64,000 nt of DNA from NCBI RefSeq assembly GCF_046569695.1, contig NZ_JBKHUI010000004.1:186001-250000 (forward strand), in the 5' to 3' direction. The notes beneath the pieces were generated by a model. It was given only the letters and a program-made list of their open reading frames with translations, did not search any database and was not told the origin of the DNA. Position 1 is the first letter of the stretch. Every line of letters starts with the position of its first letter. Made by a program: the position numbers and the translations under genes. Positions 42,669 to 51,303 of the stretch are shown piece after piece. This DNA is from Kluyvera sp046569695. GTDB taxonomy: Bacteria > Pseudomonadota > Gammaproteobacteria > Enterobacterales > Enterobacteriaceae.

Positions 42669-43361
42669 TTACCCCTTGTTGCTCTCGCTGACGGTAAAAG
42701 CCTGACGGTGCAGAATGGCGGTGAACTCTTCCATAAAGTTGTCGTAGTTCAGTTCCAGTTTATTCACGCGTTGGTTCAGGCGGTTGTACGCCATAACCGC
42801 TGGAATTGCCGCAAACAGACCAATCGCGGTGGCGATCAGCGCTTCCGCGATCCCTGGTGCAACCATCTGCAGCGTAGCCTGTTTCACCGCGCCCAGCGCG
42901 ATAAAGGCGTGCATAATCCCCCATACGGTACCAAACAGGCCGATATAAGGACTGATGGAACCCACGGTGCCAAGGAACGGAATGTGCGTTTCCAGCGTTT
43001 CCAGTTCGCGGTTCATGGAGATACGCATCGCGCGCGAGGCCCCTTCCACAATCGCTTCCGGCGCATGGCTATTGGCACGATGCAGGCGTGCGAACTCTTT
43101 AAAGCCGCTGTAGAAGATCTGCTCCGATCCTGCGAGGTTTTCGCGGCGCCCCTGGCTCTCCTGATACAGGCGAGACAGCTCGATACCGGACCAGAACTTA
43201 TCTTCAAACGCTTCAGCTTCGCGGCTTGCCGCGTTGAGGATGCGCGTTCTCTGGATGATGATGGCCCAGGAGGCGATTGAAAAACCAATCAAAATCAACA
43301 TGATAAGTTTAACCAGAAGGCTAGCCTTCAGGAACAAATCAAGGATGTTCATGTCAGTCAC
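42669..43361 (-). CDS. tolQ: Tol-Pal system protein TolQ
   Basis: An ExbB/MotA-family proton-channel subunit, 230 aa as in E. coli. Three membrane helices lie at about 15-36, 136-156 and 170-192, with the channel-lining PYIGLFGTVWGIMHAF and IAEALIATAIGLFAAIPAVM segments. It overlaps the ybgC stop codon by four bases and is followed by tolR. Confidence 0.97.
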   Translation of the reverse strand: MTDMNILDLFLKASLLVKLIMLILIGFSIASWAIIIQRTRILNAASREAEAFEDKFWSGIELSRLYQESQGRRENLAGSEQIFYSGFKEFARLHRANSHAPEAIVEGASRAMRISMNRELETLETHIPFLGTVGSISPYIGLFGTVWGIMHAFIALGAVKQATLQMVAPGIAEALIATAIGLFAAIPAVMAYNRLNQRVNKLELNYDNFMEEFTAILHRQAFTVSESNKG

Positions 43362-43762
43362 TGCTTAAACTCCGCGACAATAGACTTGGGAAGCGCACGA
43401 GGCTTCATGATGAGTGGATCAACACAGACAATCAGGACTTCTGCTTCGTTCAGCACCTTATTCTCAGCGTTGACAATTCGCTGCGTGAATACCATGGAGG
43501 TACCACGCATTGATGTAATTTCTGTCTGGACTTCGAGCATATCGTCGAGTCGGGCAGCTGCAAAATACTCCAGCGTCATTTTACGCACAACAAAGGCCAC
43601 CCGCTCAGCCAACAGCACCTGCTGGCTGAAGTGATGGTGACGCAGCATCTCTGTGCGTGCTCTTTCATAGAAAGCGACATAGCTGGCGTGGTAAACCACA
43701 CCACCGGCGTCGGTATCTTCGTAGTAGACCCGAACCGGCCATCGAAACAGCGTTGTATTCAC
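43358..43762 (-). CDS. ybgC: Acyl-CoA thioesterase YbgC
   Basis: A hot-dog fold thioesterase of 134 aa (E. coli 134) acting on acyl-CoA and linked to phospholipid metabolism. The active-site motif YYEDTDAGGVVYHASY has catalytic Asp18. It is the first gene of ybgC-tolQRAB-pal-cpoB. Its promoter probably lies in the 145-bp gap after ybgE. Confidence 0.95.
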   Translation of the reverse strand: MNTTLFRWPVRVYYEDTDAGGVVYHASYVAFYERARTEMLRHHHFSQQVLLAERVAFVVRKMTLEYFAAARLDDMLEVQTEITSMRGTSMVFTQRIVNAENKVLNEAEVLIVCVDPLIMKPRALPKSIVAEFKQ

Positions 43763-43809
43763 TTTACATCCCAGTAATACAAAAAATTTTTGGGTTTTTG
43801 AACTTCGCT

Positions 43810-43815
43810 ACTATA
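43810..43815 (-). promoter_or_regulatory. Possible -10 of the ybgC-tol promoter
   Basis: TATAGT on the minus strand lies about 48 bp upstream of the ybgC ATG, in the only gap before the tol operon. TTTCCC upstream is a poor -35. Confidence 0.4.
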
Positions 43816-43868
43816 CGCGCGGGAAAGATGGTTTGGAATGGGGGGAAGTAAACGGAGAGTAAATTTTT

Positions 43869-43886
43869 ATGGGCTTGTGCAAGCCC
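43869..43886 (-). terminator. Stem-loop after ybgE
   Basis: On the minus strand, ATGGGCTT-GCAC-AAGCCCAT is followed by AAAAATTT. It could end cydABX-ybgE transcripts, but the T-run is weak, so some read-through into tol is possible. Confidence 0.5.
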
Positions 43887-43907
43887 ATTATCATCAGGCG
43901 ATAATTT

Positions 43908-44204
43908 TCAACGATAGAAGAAGAAAATCAAACCAGCCAGCAGTACCAGATCGGCGATAAGCGGACAAAAAATCCCCTGCCAGTGAACCGTACGCAGACG
44001 GAAGCCTACGCCGTGGATCACCCCCGCGCACACTGACCACATCAACAGAAAACCATGCCAGATTTCCAGTTCACTGGTCTTCGCCGCAAAACGCGTCGGG
44101 TCCCAGAAGATGCAGCCTGCCAGCAGCAGGGCCATTACAAGGGAAAGCGCCCGCAAGGGGCGCTTATCCATTATCGCGTACAACATTGCGATAACATTTT
44201 TCAT
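43908..44204 (-). CDS. ybgE: Cyd operon protein YbgE
   Basis: A 98-aa inner-membrane protein with three hydrophobic segments (about 17-35, 48-66 and 77-95). It is always found with cydABX in enterobacteria, and its function is unsettled. Its ATG shares one base with the cydX stop codon, so it is translationally coupled. E. coli YbgE has 97 aa. Confidence 0.93.
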   Translation of the reverse strand: MKNVIAMLYAIMDKRPLRALSLVMALLLAGCIFWDPTRFAAKTSELEIWHGFLLMWSVCAGVIHGVGFRLRTVHWQGIFCPLIADLVLLAGLIFFFYR

Positions 44205-44317
44205 CAGTGCTTTTCTTCACCCGCTTTGGTCGCTTCGACGTGCTCTAACGCCAGCGCGGTGATCACGCCGAATGCACAGGCAAGAAGCGTTCCCAAAATC
44301 CATGCGAAATACCACAT
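44204..44317 (-). CDS. cydX: Cytochrome bd-I small subunit CydX
   Basis: A 37-aa single-helix subunit required for stable, active cytochrome bd oxidase. The sequence begins MWYFAWILGTLLACAFG and continues VITALALEHVE, nearly identical to E. coli CydX; only the charged tail differs (ATKAGEEKH). GGAGC precedes the ATG. It lies 14 bases after cydB and is coupled to ybgE. Confidence 0.96.
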   Translation of the reverse strand: MWYFAWILGTLLACAFGVITALALEHVEATKAGEEKH

Positions 44318-44331
44318 ATTCAGCTCCTTAC

Positions 44332-45471
44332 TTAGTACAGAGAGTGGGTGTTACGTTCGATGTCTTCTTTGGTGATGCGACCGAACATTTTCCAGTAACA
44401 CCAGGTGGTGTAGGCCAGAATAATCGGTACGAAGACAGCGGCTACGTAGGTCATAAGGTTCAGCGTCATCTGGCTAGACGTCGCATCCCACATGGTCAGG
44501 CTCGCGTTCATCATTGTGCTGGAAGGCATAATGAACGGGAACATCGCAATACCAGCGGTCAGGATGATGCACGCCAGCGTCAGTGAGGAGAACAGGAACG
44601 CCCATGCCCCTTTATCCGCCTTGGTGGTCAGGATAGTCAGCAGCGGCAGCACCACGCCCAGAGCAGGGATCGCCCACAGCGCTGGCATGTTGTTGAAGTT
44701 CACCATCCATGCACCGGCTTCACGCGCTACTTCTTTGGTCAGTGGATTAGACGGGCCAGAGTGATCCAGAACCGATTTCACCACATAACCATCAATGCCG
44801 TAGTAAACCCAGACGCCTGCCAGTGCAAAGCACACCAGGGTCACCAGCGCCGTCACCATAGAGACGGTGCGAGTGCGCAGGTGCAGCTCGCCCACGGTAC
44901 GCATCTGCAGGTAAGTTGCGCCCTGCGTCAGGATCATCGCGACGCTAACAATACCCGCCAGCAGACCAAACGGGTTCAGCAGCTGGAAGAAGTTACCGGT
45001 GTAGTACAGACGCATATATTCATCAACGTGGAACGGTACACCCTGCAGCAGGTTACCGAACGCAACGCCAATCACCAGCGGCGGCACGAAGCTACCGATG
45101 AAAATGCCCCAGTCCCACATGTTGCGCCAGCGGGTGTCTTCAATCTTAGAGCGGTAGTCAAAACCGACCGGACGGAAGAACAAGGACGCCAGCACCAGAA
45201 TCATCGCCACGTAGAAGCCGGAGAAGGCAGCGGCATACACCATCGGCCATGCGGCGAACAGCGCGCCACCGGCAGTGATGAGCCACACCTGGTTACCGTC
45301 CCAGTGCGGAGCGATGGAGTTAATCATGATTCGACGTTCGGTGTCGTTACGACCGAGGAAGCGGGTGAGCATGCCCACCCCCATGTCGAAGCCATCGGCG
45401 ACGGCAAAACCAATCAGCAGAATGCCAATCAGTAGCCACCAGATAAAACGCAATACTTCATAATCGATCAT
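44332..45471 (-). CDS. cydB: Cytochrome bd-I ubiquinol oxidase subunit II, CydB
   Basis: An inner-membrane subunit of 379 aa, the E. coli length, with about eight to nine helices, stabilising the heme-binding CydA. Family segments are LRFIWWLLIGILLIGFAVAD (20 residues) near the N-terminus, then GFDMGVGML, NSIAPHWDGNQVWLI and FNNMPALWAIPALG. It follows cydA by 15 bases. The oxidase works with high oxygen affinity under microaerobic conditions. Confidence 0.97.
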   Translation of the reverse strand: MIDYEVLRFIWWLLIGILLIGFAVADGFDMGVGMLTRFLGRNDTERRIMINSIAPHWDGNQVWLITAGGALFAAWPMVYAAAFSGFYVAMILVLASLFFRPVGFDYRSKIEDTRWRNMWDWGIFIGSFVPPLVIGVAFGNLLQGVPFHVDEYMRLYYTGNFFQLLNPFGLLAGIVSVAMILTQGATYLQMRTVGELHLRTRTVSMVTALVTLVCFALAGVWVYYGIDGYVVKSVLDHSGPSNPLTKEVAREAGAWMVNFNNMPALWAIPALGVVLPLLTILTTKADKGAWAFLFSSLTLACIILTAGIAMFPFIMPSSTMMNASLTMWDATSSQMTLNLMTYVAAVFVPIILAYTTWCYWKMFGRITKEDIERNTHSLY

Positions 45472-45486
45472 TTGACGACTCCTGTC

Positions 45487-47052
45487 TTAGCGTGCCGGCT
45501 GAGCGGTAGGCTGCTCATAGTGGTAACGACCGGTTTTCAGGCTGCTAGGTCCACGGCGAGCGAATTTGAACATCAAGTACAGCTCCGCCACGAGGAACAG
45601 GGTGTACAGGCCGCAAATCAGCACCATCGAGAAGATCAGGTCGCCCGCGGTCAGGCTGGAGTTAGCCACTGCCGTCGGCAGCACCTCACCAATCGCCCAC
45701 GGTTGACGGCCGTATTCCGCCACAAACCAGCCGGATTCGATAGCAATCCACGGCAGCGGAATCGCATACAGCGCGGTGCGCAGCAGCCATTTTTTCTCGC
45801 CAATCTTGTTACGAATGACCGTCCAGAAGGAGGCCGCAATAATCAGCAGCATCAAGATGCCGCAGCCCACCATGATACGGAAGGCAAAGTACAGCGGCGC
45901 CACGCGTGGGATAGAATCTTTGGTTGCCATCTGGATCTGCGCTTCGGTCGCATCAGACACGTTCGGCGTATAGCGCTTCAGCAGCAGGCCGTAACCCAGG
46001 TCTTTCTTCACATGGTTGAACTCATCGCGAATGGCCTGGTCGGTAGAGCCGCTACGCAGTTGCTCAAGCAGTGCATACGCCTTCATACCGTTACGGATAC
46101 GCTCTTCGTGCTGCACCATCAGATCTTTCAGACCGGTAACCTGCTTATCAACAGAACGGGTCGCGATGATGCCCAGCGCGTAAGGAATTTGAATGGCGAA
46201 GTGGTTTTCCTGCGCATCCTGGTCAGGAATACCAAACAGGGTAAAGGCAGCCGGTGCTGGCTGCGTTTCCCACTCGGCTTCAATAGCAGCCAGTTTGGTT
46301 TTCTGTACGTCACCCATTTCGTAACCGGATTCATCACCCAGAACAATAACGGAGAGGATAGCCGCCATGCCGAAGCTGGCTGCAATGGCGAAGGAACGCT
46401 TAGCGAAGGCGAAGTCACGGCCGCGCAGCATATAGTAGGAGCTGATACCGAGAACGAACATCGCGCCACAGACGTAACCAGATGCCACGGTATGGACGAA
46501 TTTCACCTGCGCGACAGGGTTCAGGACCAGCTCGGAGAAGCTGACCATTTCCATACGCATGGTTTCGAAGTTGAAATCAGATGCAATCGGGTTCTGCATC
46601 CAGCCGTTCGCGACGAGGATCCACAGCGCAGACAGGTTGGAGCCCAGGGCTACCAGCCAGGTCACCGCCATGTGCTGGACTTTACCCAGACGATCCCAAC
46701 CGAAGAAGAACAGACCTACAAAGGTAGATTCGAGGAAGAAGGCCATCAGACCTTCGATGGCCAGCGGCGCACCGAAGATATCGCCCACGTAGTGGGAATA
46801 GTACGACCAGTTAGTCCCGAACTGGAACTCCATGGTCAGACCGGTAGCCACACCCAGCGCAAAGTTGATACCAAACAACTTGCCCCAGAACTTGGTCATA
46901 TCTTTATAAATCTGTTTGCCGGAAAGGACGTAGACCGTTTCCATGATTGCCAGCAGGAACGCCATACCGAGCGTTAGCGGAACAAACAGGAAGTGGTACA
47001 TCGCGGTCAAGGCAAACTGTAAGCGCGACAGTTCGACTATATCTAACATCAT
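45487..47052 (-). CDS. cydA: Cytochrome bd-I ubiquinol oxidase subunit I, CydA
   Basis: Carries hemes b558, b595 and d and the quinol-binding Q-loop. The start at 47052 (MMLDIVELSRLQFALTAMYH) with AGGAGTC as Shine-Dalgarno gives 521 aa; an upstream in-frame Cys/Ser-rich extension is not part of the family. Heme ligands His19 (in TAMYHFLF), His186 (KFVHTVASGY) and Met393 are placed as in E. coli. GRQPW ends the quinol domain. It is the first gene of cydABX-ybgE, preceded by about 850 bp of control region shared with the end of sucD. Confidence 0.97.
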   Translation of the reverse strand: MMLDIVELSRLQFALTAMYHFLFVPLTLGMAFLLAIMETVYVLSGKQIYKDMTKFWGKLFGINFALGVATGLTMEFQFGTNWSYYSHYVGDIFGAPLAIEGLMAFFLESTFVGLFFFGWDRLGKVQHMAVTWLVALGSNLSALWILVANGWMQNPIASDFNFETMRMEMVSFSELVLNPVAQVKFVHTVASGYVCGAMFVLGISSYYMLRGRDFAFAKRSFAIAASFGMAAILSVIVLGDESGYEMGDVQKTKLAAIEAEWETQPAPAAFTLFGIPDQDAQENHFAIQIPYALGIIATRSVDKQVTGLKDLMVQHEERIRNGMKAYALLEQLRSGSTDQAIRDEFNHVKKDLGYGLLLKRYTPNVSDATEAQIQMATKDSIPRVAPLYFAFRIMVGCGILMLLIIAASFWTVIRNKIGEKKWLLRTALYAIPLPWIAIESGWFVAEYGRQPWAIGEVLPTAVANSSLTAGDLIFSMVLICGLYTLFLVAELYLMFKFARRGPSSLKTGRYHYEQPTAQPAR

Positions 47053-47387
47053 GACTCCTTGCTCATCGCATGAAGACTCCGAGAATGAACCCGTAGACCG
47101 GGATTCAAACACATGCCCCAATACAAATTGATTTGTCCCCTTCCCTACAGCCGCCCCTTGGTGAGCACCGGAAACAGCGATAAGTGAAAGTTACAAACGT
47201 GTTAATAAAAAACTCAATTGATCCCTAAAATATATTACGCTGTAAAACCCTTACAATAAACAGGTTTTTATTGGAGAAGTTTTACGTTTTTCGACGGTGA
47301 TCAATTTATAGCGAATCAAGCAATATCCAGCCAGTTTGATCCACGACAATTTAGCCGTTTTAGTCGCTTATAGCCAGTGATTACATA

Positions 47388-47401
47388 TTGATTTAAATCA
47401 A
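47388..47401. promoter_or_regulatory. FNR box upstream of cydA
   Basis: TTGATTTAAATCAA is a perfect FNR palindrome, about 335 bp upstream of the cydA ATG, a similar place to the FNR site that represses E. coli cydAB under anaerobiosis. Confidence 0.85.
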
Positions 47402-47407
47402 CTTAAC

Positions 47408-47475
47408 GTGAGATTGTTAATTATGTTTTTAATTGAATATTATGATGAACGAAATGTTAACAATGTGTTTTTAAT
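47408..47475. promoter_or_regulatory. ArcA-binding region upstream of cydA
   Basis: GTTAATTATGTT (47416-47427), an AT-rich stretch and GTTAACAATGTG (47456-47467) resemble the GTTAATTAAATGTT ArcA repeats that activate cydAB microaerobically. The rest of the gap, down to 47053 and up to 47796, is AT-rich, and I see no gene in it. Confidence 0.6.
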
Positions 47476-47796
47476 TTGACCTTGATGGTTATCAAATGAA
47501 GTGAGATTGAGCTGAGAGGTAATTGAATTTAACCTTACCACGCACGAAAACCTATAAACCCCCCGTATAGTTTAAAGTAGACCGTCCGTCATTTTTTTCC
47601 ACCTCGCACATTGCCACCTGATGGAAATAACATTTCATTTACTTTAAATATTAATAAATTAACAACCAGTCCTATCAATGCGGTTTTCTCCTGCCGTCGA
47701 ATGATTTTGTTTTGCTATTTTTTGCGTAAAAAACAGGCAAAGAAGCCGATGGTGGGTGCATGCGCGATGCCGCAACGCTCAGTAAGGAAAAAAACG

Positions 47797-47900
47797 CAAA
47801 AAAAAGGCCACCCAGGGGCGGCCAACCATGTCGAAACAAGACATATAAGGCTCCCTCTTTCCCTGTATGCAACGGGAATTCAGTGAGGGAGCAGAGAGGA
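47797..47900 (-). ncRNA. sdhX: 3' UTR of sucD with terminator; candidate SdhX (RybD) small RNA
   Basis: After the sucD stop the transcript folds into an outer stem GCTCCCTC/GAGGGAGC with an inner TTCCC/GGGAA, then ends in GGCCGCCCCTGGGTGGCC and TTTTTTTT (47797-47823). In E. coli the 3' end of sdhCDAB-sucABCD mRNA is processed into SdhX, an Hfq-dependent RNA that targets ackA and others. Position, two hairpins and terminator fit. Seed identity was not checked. Confidence 0.6.
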
Positions 47901-48770
47901 TTACTTAATGACGGACTTCAGCGCTTCACCGATGTCAGCCAGACTGCGAACGGTCTTCACGCCAGCGGCTTCCAGGGCAGCAAATTTCTCATCAGCGGTA
48001 CCTTTACCACCGGCAATGATGGCGCCTGCGTGGCCCATACGCTTGCCTTTTGGCGCGGTAACGCCTGCGATGTAGCCAACAACTGGCTTGGTCACATGAT
48101 CTTTGATGTAAGCAGCGGCTTCTTCTTCTGCGCTTCCGCCGATTTCACCGATCATGACGATCGCTTCAGTCTGCGGGTCTTCCTGGAACAGCTTCAGGAT
48201 GTCGATGAAGTTAGAGCCTGGGATTGGGTCACCGCCGATGCCCACACAGGTGGACTGGCCGAAACCGTAGTCAGTAGTCTGCTTAACCGCTTCGTAAGTC
48301 AGGGTGCCGGAACGGGAGACGATACCCACTTTGCCTGGTTTGTGAATGTGACCCGGCATGATGCCGATTTTGCATTCGCCTGGGGTGATAACGCCTGGAC
48401 AGTTCGGGCCAATCATGCGCACGCCGGCTTCATCCAGTTTCACCTTCACGGTCAGCATATCCAGCGTAGGGATACCTTCGGTGATGGTGATGATCAGTTT
48501 GATGCCTGCATCGATAGCTTCCAGGATGGAGTCTTTGCAGAACGGTGCTGGAACGTAGATAACGGTGGCGGTCGCGCCGGTCGCTTCTACCGCTTCACGC
48601 ACGGTGTTGAACACTGGCAGGCCCAGGTGAGTAGTGCCGCCTTTGCCTGGGGTTACGCCGCCAACCATCTGCGTGCCGTAAGCAATCGCTTGTTCGGAGT
48701 GGAAAGAACCCTGGCTACCGGTGAAGCCCTGGCAGATAACCTTGGTATTTTTATCGATTAAAATGGACAT
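47901..48770 (-). CDS. sucD: Succinyl-CoA synthetase alpha subunit SucD
   Basis: With SucC, converts succinyl-CoA to succinate while making ATP or GTP in the TCA cycle. It has 289 aa, the E. coli length. The CoA-binding fold has GFTGSQGSFHSEQAI near 15, and the phosphorylated His is in KGKRMGHAGAI at about 246. CPGVITPGECKIGIMPG is the CoA-contact loop. Its ATG shares one base with the sucC stop codon. It is the last gene of sdhCDAB-sucABCD. Confidence 0.97.
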   Translation of the reverse strand: MSILIDKNTKVICQGFTGSQGSFHSEQAIAYGTQMVGGVTPGKGGTTHLGLPVFNTVREAVEATGATATVIYVPAPFCKDSILEAIDAGIKLIITITEGIPTLDMLTVKVKLDEAGVRMIGPNCPGVITPGECKIGIMPGHIHKPGKVGIVSRSGTLTYEAVKQTTDYGFGQSTCVGIGGDPIPGSNFIDILKLFQEDPQTEAIVMIGEIGGSAEEEAAAYIKDHVTKPVVGYIAGVTAPKGKRMGHAGAIIAGGKGTADEKFAALEAAGVKTVRSLADIGEALKSVIK

Positions 48771-49936
48771 TATTTCCCCTCCACTGCGGCAACAACCTGC
48801 TGTGCTGCGTCCGTCAGACTTTTCGCTGCAATAATATTCAGGCCGCTGTCAGCCAGTTTCTTCGCGCCGAGTTCGGCGTTGTTGCCTTCCAGACGAACAA
48901 CAACCGGGACGTTAACGCCCACTTCTGCTACCGCGCCGATGATACCGTCAGCGATCAGGTCGCAACGTACGATACCGCCGAAGATATTAACCAGAACGGC
49001 TTTAACATTGTCATCAGAGAGGATGATTTTGAACGCTTCGGTCACGCGCTCTTTGGTTGCGCCGCCGCCAACGTCCAGGAAGTTCGCTGGTTCGCCGCCG
49101 TGCAGTTTAACGATGTCCATGGTGCCCATAGCCAGGCCCGCACCGTTAACCATGCAACCGATGTTGCCATCAAGCGCAACGTAGTTCAGTTCCCACTGTG
49201 CAGCCTGCGCTTCACGCGGGTCTTCCTGAGACTGGTCGCGCATTTCGCGCAGATCAGCCTGGCGGAACAGTGCGTTGCCGTCAGCGCCCAGTTTGCCGTC
49301 GAGGCAGATCAGGTCGCCCTGCTTGGTTACCACCAGCGGGTTGATTTCGATAAGCGCCAGATCGCGCTCGAGGAAAATGGTCGCCAGCCCCATGAAGATC
49401 TTGGTGAACTGCTGAACCTGTTTACCTTCCAGGCCCAGTTTGAACGCCAGTTCACGACCCTGGTAAGGCATTGGGCCTGCCAGCGGATCCAGCGCTACTT
49501 TGTGGATCAGGTGCGGGGTTTCTTCCGCCACTTTTTCAATTTCTACGCCGCCTTCGGTAGAGGCCATGAAGACCACGCGACGGGAGCTACGGTCAACAAC
49601 CGCGCCCAGGTACAGTTCTTTACCGATGTCGGTCGCGGCTTCAACCAGAATCTGGTTAACCGGCTGGCCGTGTGCATCCGTCTGGTAGGTTACCAGGCGT
49701 TTGCCCAGCCAATGCTCTGCAAAAGCGCGAATATCTTCTTTAGAGTTTACGACCTTCACACCGCCCGCTTTACCGCGGCCACCAGCGTGAACCTGACATT
49801 TTACTACCCACGGGCCAGCGCCGATTTTTGAAGCGGCTTCTTCTGCTTCACGCGGAGTAGTACAGGCATAACCCACCGGAGCCGGTAAGCCATAGCGGGC
49901 AAAGAGTTGTTTTGCCTGATATTCATGTAAGTTCAT
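48770..49936 (-). CDS. sucC: Succinyl-CoA synthetase beta subunit SucC
   Basis: An ATP-grasp subunit of 388 aa, the E. coli length, binding nucleotide and succinate. The N-terminal LHEYQAKQLFARYGLP motif, the Gly-rich KCQVHAGGRGKAGGVK (about 46-61), LIEINPLVVT and the Rossmann-like GGATKERVTEAFKI with NIFGGIVRCDLIA are intact. It is separated from sucB by a 133-bp gap with a REP element, and coupled to sucD. Confidence 0.97.
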   Translation of the reverse strand: MNLHEYQAKQLFARYGLPAPVGYACTTPREAEEAASKIGAGPWVVKCQVHAGGRGKAGGVKVVNSKEDIRAFAEHWLGKRLVTYQTDAHGQPVNQILVEAATDIGKELYLGAVVDRSSRRVVFMASTEGGVEIEKVAEETPHLIHKVALDPLAGPMPYQGRELAFKLGLEGKQVQQFTKIFMGLATIFLERDLALIEINPLVVTKQGDLICLDGKLGADGNALFRQADLREMRDQSQEDPREAQAAQWELNYVALDGNIGCMVNGAGLAMGTMDIVKLHGGEPANFLDVGGGATKERVTEAFKIILSDDNVKAVLVNIFGGIVRCDLIADGIIGAVAEVGVNVPVVVRLEGNNAELGAKKLADSGLNIIAAKSLTDAAQQVVAAVEGK

Positions 49937-49979
49937 GTGTTCTATCCATCCTATAAAATGTTGTTGAGTTGTTGTCTGG

Positions 49980-50062
49980 AACTCGGGAGCTTCCCGGCGT
50001 CACTTCATTCGGTCGGGCTACAGGTTCGTAGCCCGGCTGAGTGAAAGCGACGCCAGGGTTAA
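49980..50062. repeat. REP-like element between sucB and sucC
   Basis: CTTCCCGGCGTCACTTCATT with GGGCTAC, and GTAGCCCGGCTGAGTG with CGACGCCAGGG, form an inverted pair inside the suc operon. In E. coli the same gap also holds REP sequences, which may modulate mRNA decay. Confidence 0.75.
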
Positions 50063-50069
50063 CTCAAAA

Positions 50070-51290
50070 CTACACGTCCAGCAGAAGACGGGTTGGATCT
50101 TCTAACAGCTCTTTAATTGCCACCAGGAAGCCTACAGACTCGCGCCCATCGATCAGACGGTGGTCATAGGACAGAGCCAGGTACATCATCGGCAGAATTT
50201 CCACTTTGCCATCAACCGCCATTGGACGGTCTTTAATGGCGTGCATACCCAGAATCGCGCTCTGAGGCGGGTTGATAATCGGGGTAGACATCAGGGAACC
50301 GAAGACGCCGCCGTTGGTAATAGTGAAGTTACCACCGGTCAGATCTTCGACAGTCAGTTTGCCGTCGCGGCCTTTCAGCGCCAGCTCTTTAATGTTCTTC
50401 TCAATGTCAGCCATGCCGAGCGCATCAACGTCACGCAGTACTGGGGTCACCAGGCCACGCGGCGTAGACACCGCCATGCTCACATCGAAGTAGTTGTGGT
50501 AAACCACGTCTTCACCATCGATAGACGCGTTCACTTCTGGGTAGCGTTTCAGCGCTTCAACCACCGCCTTCACGTAGAAGGACATGAAGCCCAGACGGAT
50601 ACCGTGACGTTTTTCAAACGCGTCACCGTACTGCTTACGCAGGTCCATGATTGGTTTCATGTTAACTTCGTTGAAGGTCGTCAACATCGCGGTAGAGTTT
50701 TTCGCTTCCAGCAGACGCTCGGCTACGCGCTTACGCAGACGGGTCATAGGAACACGTTTCTCGGAGCGACCAGCCAGCGGTGCAACCGGCGCTGCAGCTG
50801 CCGCAGCCGGTGCAGCAGCGGCTTTCGCTGGTGCTTTCGCCAGGTGTTTCTCAACGTCTTCACGGGTCAGACGGCCGCCAACACCGGTGCCTTTAATCGC
50901 GCTGGCATCGAGGCTGTGCTCAGCCAGCAGGCGACGGATCGCCGGGCTCAGCGCATCGTTGTTCTGCTCTTCCAGTGAAGCCTGTTGGCGCTGAGCCGGG
51001 GTAGACTCTTTGCTTTCAGCTTTCGCGCTGGTTTCTTTACCACCGCTGTTGCCTTCACGCAGGCGACCCAGGATTTGACGGGAGGTGACGGTAGTACCTT
51101 CATCTTCCAGAACGGCATCCAGAATGCCATCCGCCGACGCCGGTACTTCCAGTACCACTTTGTCAGTTTCGATTTCTACCAGCACTTCATCACGAACTAC
51201 CGCATCGCCCGGTTTTTTATGCCAGGTGGCCACGGTCGCATCTGCTACGGATTCAGGCAGGTCAGGGACCAGAATATCTACGCTACTCAT
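50070..51290 (-). CDS. sucB: 2-oxoglutarate dehydrogenase E2, dihydrolipoyl succinyltransferase SucB
   Basis: The 24-mer core of the 2-oxoglutarate dehydrogenase complex, 406 aa (E. coli 405). The lipoyl domain (1-77) carries the lipoylated Lys of EIETDKVVLEV at about 44. A peripheral subunit-binding domain has SPAIRRLLAEH and GTGVGGRLTREDV. After an Ala/Pro linker comes the catalytic domain with LSYDHRLIDGRE and catalytic His at about 376. It lies 13 bases after sucA. Confidence 0.97.
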   Translation of the reverse strand: MSSVDILVPDLPESVADATVATWHKKPGDAVVRDEVLVEIETDKVVLEVPASADGILDAVLEDEGTTVTSRQILGRLREGNSGGKETSAKAESKESTPAQRQQASLEEQNNDALSPAIRRLLAEHSLDASAIKGTGVGGRLTREDVEKHLAKAPAKAAAAPAAAAAAPVAPLAGRSEKRVPMTRLRKRVAERLLEAKNSTAMLTTFNEVNMKPIMDLRKQYGDAFEKRHGIRLGFMSFYVKAVVEALKRYPEVNASIDGEDVVYHNYFDVSMAVSTPRGLVTPVLRDVDALGMADIEKNIKELALKGRDGKLTVEDLTGGNFTITNGGVFGSLMSTPIINPPQSAILGMHAIKDRPMAVDGKVEILPMMYLALSYDHRLIDGRESVGFLVAIKELLEDPTRLLLDV

Positions 51291-51303
51291 TTTGTATCCT
51301 TAA

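Noticed and set aside
45472..46977. A 501-codon open frame on the plus strand opposite cydA
   Set aside because: It is a codon-bias shadow of the high-GC3 cydA gene on the other strand. It has no family motif or ribosome-binding site, and cydA is complete.
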